A stretch of 64,000 bases of DNA from Aptenodytes patagonicus (taxonomy: Eukaryota; Chordata; Aves; Sphenisciformes; Spheniscidae): contig NC_134950.1 in assembly GCF_965638725.1 (NCBI RefSeq), positions 20,970,932 through 21,034,931 of the forward strand, given 5' to 3'. This document shows, one piece after another, positions 58,690-64,000 of this stretch; position 1 is the first letter of the stretch, and each line of letters begins with the position of its first letter. Under the pieces are notes generated by a model. The model had not been told where the DNA came from, searched no databases, and saw only the letters and a program-made list of their open reading frames with translations. A program made the position numbers and the translations under genes.

Positions 58690-61600
58690 CTGTTGAGCAA
58701 ATAAGAATGTTGTTACAGCAGGTGCCTTTTACATCGAGCTCTTTAGTAAGTTTTGTCTAATGCTGAAAAAATTTAAAGGTGCTCTTAAAGCAAACAAACA
58801 AAAAACCCAACAAACTAAAAAAAATTCCAGAGCATCGGTAATAAGAAACAAGCATAAAATATGTTCTTGTAACAGTAAGCTTATAGCAGACCTTTTGCCA
58901 GCATGACATAGATAGGACTTCTCAACTTCATGACATTACTTTTGCAAGGAGAAGCTCTCCTTGGAAACCAACAAGATTGTTTGAGATGCTTAAAGTGTAA
59001 ATATAAAATGGGAAAAACAACAAAAAACTACACACAACCATAATCTCTAAAGGTAGAAATCTTCCACAATCTTTTAAATTTGTCTACCAAAGAGGGCAGT
59101 ACAATTGTATGGATCTGTCCTACTCTATTATGAAATGAACACCTAGCTCACTGGTAAGAAATGAATGGCAGAAATCATCTGGTCGAACCTTAACTATCTA
59201 AGCTAGTCAATGCAGAACAACAGGAACCATCAAGGTAGATCTTACCATTCTGCCCATGGGAAATACCTAACAGTGATTAGTGTCTTCACCAGTCAGGTAC
59301 CTAACTTTGAGGATACCACTGTTAGGCAAAATAAATCCCAAACTACTTGGTACAAATGAACAATTTACAGAGCAGACATCAAATGTTGATAAATAGTGTA
59401 AGAAAGAAAAAAGCAAGCATAAAAGAACTTCTTTTCCCCAAAGGAAATAATCTTATTTAAACCTGCCTTTCAAAATAAGCTAACCAGTAATTCTATGAGT
59501 TTTAAAAGAGGACTACAAGGGGACTGTGAACATGCTCAACTACATCTACAGGACTCAAGCTTTTCCACTGTTGTCAAAAAAACTGAACAGTACACAACCT
59601 CCATAAATTTCTCATGTTTAAACATACGTTTGACTAGAGTTCTCAATGCTAACTCCCTTGCTACTGCAAGCACATTACATCTTCCATTACCTAGTATCAA
59701 ATGCTTTTAAGAAGCTTGTACCTTAATCGCTCATCTTGAAGAAGGATAAATCCACTCCACACGTCAACAAAACTTTTTATTCAGTTAGGTCATATTACTG
59801 ACATTACTGAGAGCGCTAAAATTGAGGATGTTTGCAAAGCAAATGCACCCTCTTACCCAAGTGTTAACATGAAGCTGATATTAAGCTTGTGCTGATCTAT
59901 TAACTTTGCTTACAAAGCATGTGGATTAGACTGGGCTGTTTCCTTAATTTTTCAAGATTATGCTGGTAAGAGGTGCTCTTAGACAAGCACAACCTAAGGT
60001 TCATGAAATCTTTAGAACAGCTGTATATTTTCAGATATATATTTTTTTTCCAGTTTCACCATAGATTGTGGTTTATATATAGAAACTATACAACATGAAA
60101 TTGCACTTTTAAGAACCAAAGAATCCATTGGGTTTGTGATCAATTATATCAATAATCTTATTTTCAGTATTCAGATTGTTTTTCCAAGTTTAAACAGGTT
60201 TGAAAGCTGGCTAAATTGGGAGAGGAAAAGAGGGTTAATTACAACAGTGGAATATTTAGAAAAAAGTAATAGTGGGAAAACATGATTTAAGTCTCAAATA
60301 CCTTGAGACACACAGGTCTTGTCAGATCTACCTGTAGCTGTTAGGAGTTCTGGTTACAGACTTAGAAATTTGAATTTTATTTTCCCCAAAATTTATAAAC
60401 GTCTCAAATTTTTATGAGGTTAAGGCATAAAAGTGCTGGGACTGAAGAAAACGCTAGAAGTTAGTGTTCTATTTAATAGTTTATAAAGTTGACAAGAAAG
60501 ATAAATCAGATCGGACATACAGGGCAATGAATGCACAGTGTGAACTTTCATTATTAGACATGTTTTCATTCCATATGCATTTATATTATAAACAAAACAG
60601 GAAATGTGTGTGCTACAAGAGCACAAAAATCAATGGGGCATGGAAGGTAAACTTGCGAGTCACCATTGAGTCATTAAGAAACTAAACATGCTAGGAAAAA
60701 GACTTCTTTTGCAACTGCAATATTATGATTCAAACAGGTAGATTAAAAAGAGTCATCTAATTTTCATAACCTCATTACTTGCTCTATACATCAATTGAAG
60801 TAGGAACTACGAGCAACTTTTTAAAACTCAATCTGGAAAATAAACTTCCAGAAAGCAATCATGCTGAAGGCATCGTCATACTAAATCAAAAGCCCCAAAA
60901 GTACTACTATACTAATACATACATGAGTTGCTCTTTCAAGAAACACATGACTTCAGGCAGCAAACAAGACCATGCCAAGATACCAGTTTACTACCAAGTC
61001 TCTGCTGAAACTGAGCTTAAAAATGGTACAAGACAAGTTATTTCTTCTGGGTGTCCAGATACGCAAGATTATAAAAAAAAGATGTGCTTAGCATACTACC
61101 TGTAAGAACTGTAAAAGGGCATTTTTCAGAGTTACTGAGAATCTTTATACCTTACTGAAAATGGTTACATTTTTTAGAGTTACACATCAGGGAAACAGCT
61201 TTACTCTCTCATACATAAAGACAACTCTACCTTGGTTAAAGGAGTCCACTTCCCTGCAGTTAGATGATCAAGGTAGTCTGTAAAAGTTCGTGCTTTATGG
61301 GCTGTGATAGGTAAAGGTGGCATAATTTTTTTTATTGTTTTTTAAATCCTTTTTGGCTTTAATGTTAGAATACATCCTATTTCTGAGGACAGTATAAAAA
61401 TTAGGCAACAGACAGAATGGAACAAAGATTTTTCATAATGCTGTTTAAAGACAGTTTTAAGTGCTGAACACCAGCAATTAAAGCTCACCGATCCAAAGTC
61501 ACTCTGCTCATGCCAAACAAGGCTATACCCAAAGGCGAATATGCAGTTCCTCCCCGAGCCAAAGAGGGAAAAAATATACTCCTAATGCCATAAAAATATA

Positions 61601-62065
61601 CACAAGCCTCAAAATTAGTCTTACAATCATTTATCAGAGCAAAAAGAGGGTATGTGAAGCTAGTTTGAGAAGTGGAAAATGGTAAACAATAAAGATTTGC
61701 ACCTTTTCTATTCTGTACATCAGCTGTTAAATTACCGAAGAATCAAACGCATCTGTTACTGTTTTCATAGTGGGGAAGGGGCAGAGGAAGTGATGTGGTA
61801 CCTCTTGTTATACACTGATTTTTAAAAGAGACTATTGGAGGAAGTTAGAATCCATGCATATAGAAGAGGATATATTCTATATAGCATACAGAACGTGAGA
61901 ACTTAAGGTAAAGCAAGCTTTCTCAAGGGTCCTTCCAAGCCAATCTTTGATGCTCTTCTTAAAAAGGAAAACAGAAGAAAATATGGTTTTGCTAATTTTG
62001 TATGGTCAGCAATATGGCTACAGTTCATATTTACTCAAAGCTTTATAAATACTATTCTATCTTAC
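58690..62065 (-). other. OXR1: OXR1 intron, 3.4 kb
   Basis: AT-rich intron between the GRAM-end exon and the large exon. It contains an exon-like open segment at 61231-61323 that cannot splice in frame (see findings). No repeat clearly recognised; the stretch 59150-59230 may be a very old CR1 remnant. Confidence 0.8.
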
Positions 62066-62250
62066 ATGATTAATGAATCCTTAATTTTGCTGTCCACAAT
62101 TTCCTTATACAGAGCAGCTGACGTCACTTCTTCCATTGGACACATGATGCCATACTCTTCACAGCCATTCTCTTGGACCAGAGGATCCATTTTATGAGGA
62201 TCAAACATTATATTATTTGGCGTCACGAGCAGCACACCATTGACTGTACC
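62066..62250 (-). CDS. OXR1: OXR1 exon (185 nt), end of the GRAM-like region
   Basis: First OXR1 exon inside the window, reading from the right. It begins in phase 0 after TCATTTTAG and ends ATC AT before GTAAGA. It encodes GTVNGVLLVTPNNIMFDPHK, then DPLVQENGCEEYGIMCPMEE and SAALYKEIVDSKIKDSL. This is the GRAM/PH-like part, in which GVLLVTPNNIMFDP is nearly invariant in OXR1. The exons for the LysM domain and N terminus are not in the window. Confidence 0.97.
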
Positions 62251-62923
62251 CTAAAATGAGAGGGAAAAGAAGTGGTAAATTTTCTCCTTCATATTTCAGC
62301 TCCATTTTTTGTAGGAAAAAAAGTGTTTTCTAATTTGTTTTTAAAAATCTTTATTTAAGCAACTTTATACAGTTTCTTGTGTTTTGCAGTCATCCAGAAA
62401 CATAACCATTTTTCTGGGGAAGCAAATTAATGCCACCTATTTTCCCCAAAAGAAAACAGTTTTGTTCTTCACAACTACTTAATAGCTGAGTTGAGTAAAA
62501 GAAGAGAAACCCTTGCACCCTAAAGGATAGGCTAGGCAGCTTCTCTGAGGTACATATACATCCCTCCCAGATAACCACAGAGCTTATTGCTAGTTTTGCA
62601 AGAAACTTCAAGCATTGTCTAAAACCTGACTCTTAACTCTTCCCACTTTCTACTATTTAAAGAACAAAACCAAGAAACTGTCATTTATCTTCATTTTCTT
62701 TACACAAAAGTACACTATACACAGCAGTATCCAATACATGTCAATTTAACTTAATGGACTTGTTGACTGGTTGGACAAATTCATTTATAGAATGAAACTA
62801 GATTAAAAATATTAAAGATTTTTAAAGATGCAACTGCATCAAGATGCAGCTTTGGATGGATTTAATCACAATCATACTGCTGCAGTACACAAATACAAGT
62901 AGATTTTAAACTTCATGTCTGAA

Positions 62924-62989
62924 AAAAACCCCCCATGTTTAAAAAAAGTTTAAAAAAACCACCCATGTTTGGAAAAAACCCACCATGTT
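62924..62989. repeat. Degenerate tandem repeat, three copies of A6-7-CCxCCATGTT
   Basis: Three imperfect units of about 20 bp, each with an A-run, a C-rich core and CATGTT, directly followed by a run of 17 G. Confidence 0.85.
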
Positions 62990-63015
62990 GGGGGGGGGGG
63001 GGGGGGCACGGGGGG
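62990..63015. repeat. G17 homopolymer with adjacent G6
   Basis: Seventeen G (62990-63006), CAC, then six G. Quadruplex potential on the + strand; the same layout as the 40.75-kb tract. Confidence 0.95.
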
Positions 63016-64000
63016 AATCAAAGAAAGTTGATACTCATACTATGAGCTGTAGGGTTCTTACACAATACAGGTACCAAGCTAAATTACAGTACATTGAACT
63101 TTTTTTTTTAGCATTAGAAACATGCAAACACCACCACCAGTTGCCTGCTAAGGAAATTCATTAAACTGTTAGAACGGTAAAGTTTAAGCTTAAACTATGA
63201 ACTTGAGGAAATGCAGCTTTACGCAGGATGATAGCGATCCTTCAGTTACAGATCTTTAATTCAAGGGATTTTACAAATTTAGAAAGACATTCAAAACTTT
63301 TGTTCAAGAATCATAAAAGAGTTGCTTCATGTGCTGCTGAAGCTTATCAGGAACTAAATAAATATCCAGCTCACTGATAAACTATTCACAGTGATTACAA
63401 ACATTGTGTATTGGGGGGGATTGTTTGTTTTCAGTTTTGTTTTAAGAAGACACATCAGCACAGCATGAAATACAACTACATTCCTTCCCATTTCCAGAAA
63501 TTTGTTCCCAGCACTGTGATGGTTGATGACCTTCACAGCAGAAAAACAAAGATGTCATATAGTGAGCAGAAAATTACAAGTTATAGAAAACAAACCAAAA
63601 ATAGTATTAAAGCCTACAGCAATGACCAATGGTATCACTATTATGGAAAAATGAAAACAGTCTCAAAAGCAGCTCAAGCATTTGTACTTAAGTCCTCTTA
63701 GTCGTTCAGTGACTAGTCAGGTTTTATATGTGCTTTTTAGAGTACAAAGCATATGCTAGAGACTTTAAAGTCAGCAGAACGTATTTACATAATTCTAAGG
63801 TGTTTAAGACACTGAAACAAAACTGTCACTGGTATTTCTTTCCCAGCACTGTATTGTGGAGATACACTTTCAAGGTGCAAAAAGGAACTCCAAGAGGATG
63901 ACTGTCAACAGAAGTTTACATTTGGTTATATCCACTGTAGTCTAGAAAATAAATTTAACATTACTGCAAAAGTCAATGAGTCTACTCAGAAGAACAATTG

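Larger units (their letters stand above)
62251..64000 (-). other. OXR1: OXR1 intron, partial
   Basis: Sequence upstream of the GRAM-end exon to the edge of the window. It contains the A/C tandem and G17 tract (62924-63015). The expected upstream exon, ending near the Lys before GTV, is not seen, so the intron runs past position 64000. Confidence 0.8.

Noticed and set aside
58183..58704. 173-codon + strand open frame
   Set aside because: Exact antisense shadow of the large OXR1 exon; its Ser/Leu/Cys-rich composition mirrors the Ser/Glu-rich sense strand.
59150..59230. Possible old CR1 remnant in an OXR1 intron
   Set aside because: Words such as AATCATCTGGTCGAACC recall CR1 but no ordered set of landmarks follows.
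60779..61105. 108-codon + strand open frame
   Set aside because: Lys/Asn/Tyr-rich composition expected of AT-rich intron, no motif, antisense to the host gene.
63411..63701. 96-codon + strand open frame
   Set aside because: No recognisable domain; composition like random AT-rich sequence.
1..64000. Prokaryotic-type systems (CRISPR, operons, phage modules) and tRNA/rRNA genes
   Set aside because: None seen. The coding content is spliced vertebrate genes and avian retroelements.

Overview
This window is vertebrate nuclear DNA, almost certainly from a bird. The genes have exons and introns, the DNA is AT-rich and gene-poor, the dominant interspersed repeat is the avian/reptilian CR1 LINE with its typical 3' end (repeated ATTCTATG), and there is a solo ERVL-type LTR of the kind common in birds. 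The state of the CR1 copies and the LTR suggests a non-galliform bird, but the species cannot be fixed from the sequence.

Two convergent protein-coding genes account for the coding content. At the left, on the + strand, is the complete two-exon coding region of ABRA (actin-binding Rho-activating protein, STARS): exon 1 at 29-780 and exon 2 at 5329-5806, predicted 409 residues. A gene-free stretch of about 6-8 kb follows, and it must contain the 3' UTRs of both genes. From about 14 kb to the right edge the window holds the 3' two-thirds of OXR1 (oxidation resistance 1) on the - strand. I placed ten exons matching the known OXR1 protein: the end of the GRAM-like region (62250-62066), a large Ser/Glu-rich disordered exon (58689-57896), two exons for the conserved central block (53930-53762, 50645-50483), an 81-nt cassette (29127-29047) and five exons of the TLDc region ending at a stop at 14087-14089. 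The promoter and the exons for the N terminus and LysM domain lie beyond position 64000. All joins keep the reading frame.

An eleventh in-frame 90-nt exon-like segment (33055-32966) sits in the 17.4-kb intron (or 21.4 kb if it is skipped) before the 81-nt cassette. I do not recognise it from the OXR1 protein I know. It has a degenerate EF-hand-like look and is the most interesting candidate for an undescribed isoform.

The OXR1 introns hold three recent 5'-truncated CR1 insertions on the + strand. The longest has a nearly open reverse transcriptase frame with a damaged active site. There are also several old CR1 scraps, one solo ERVL-type LTR with a 5-bp target duplication, two decayed coding-like stretches (10.5 kb and 23.7-24.5 kb), and several microsatellites and G/C homopolymer tracts. 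I saw no tRNA, rRNA, CRISPR or prokaryotic-type system. ABRA acts on actin and Rho/MRTF-SRF signalling in muscle and OXR1 in protection from oxidative stress. They are neighbours, not partners in one pathway.
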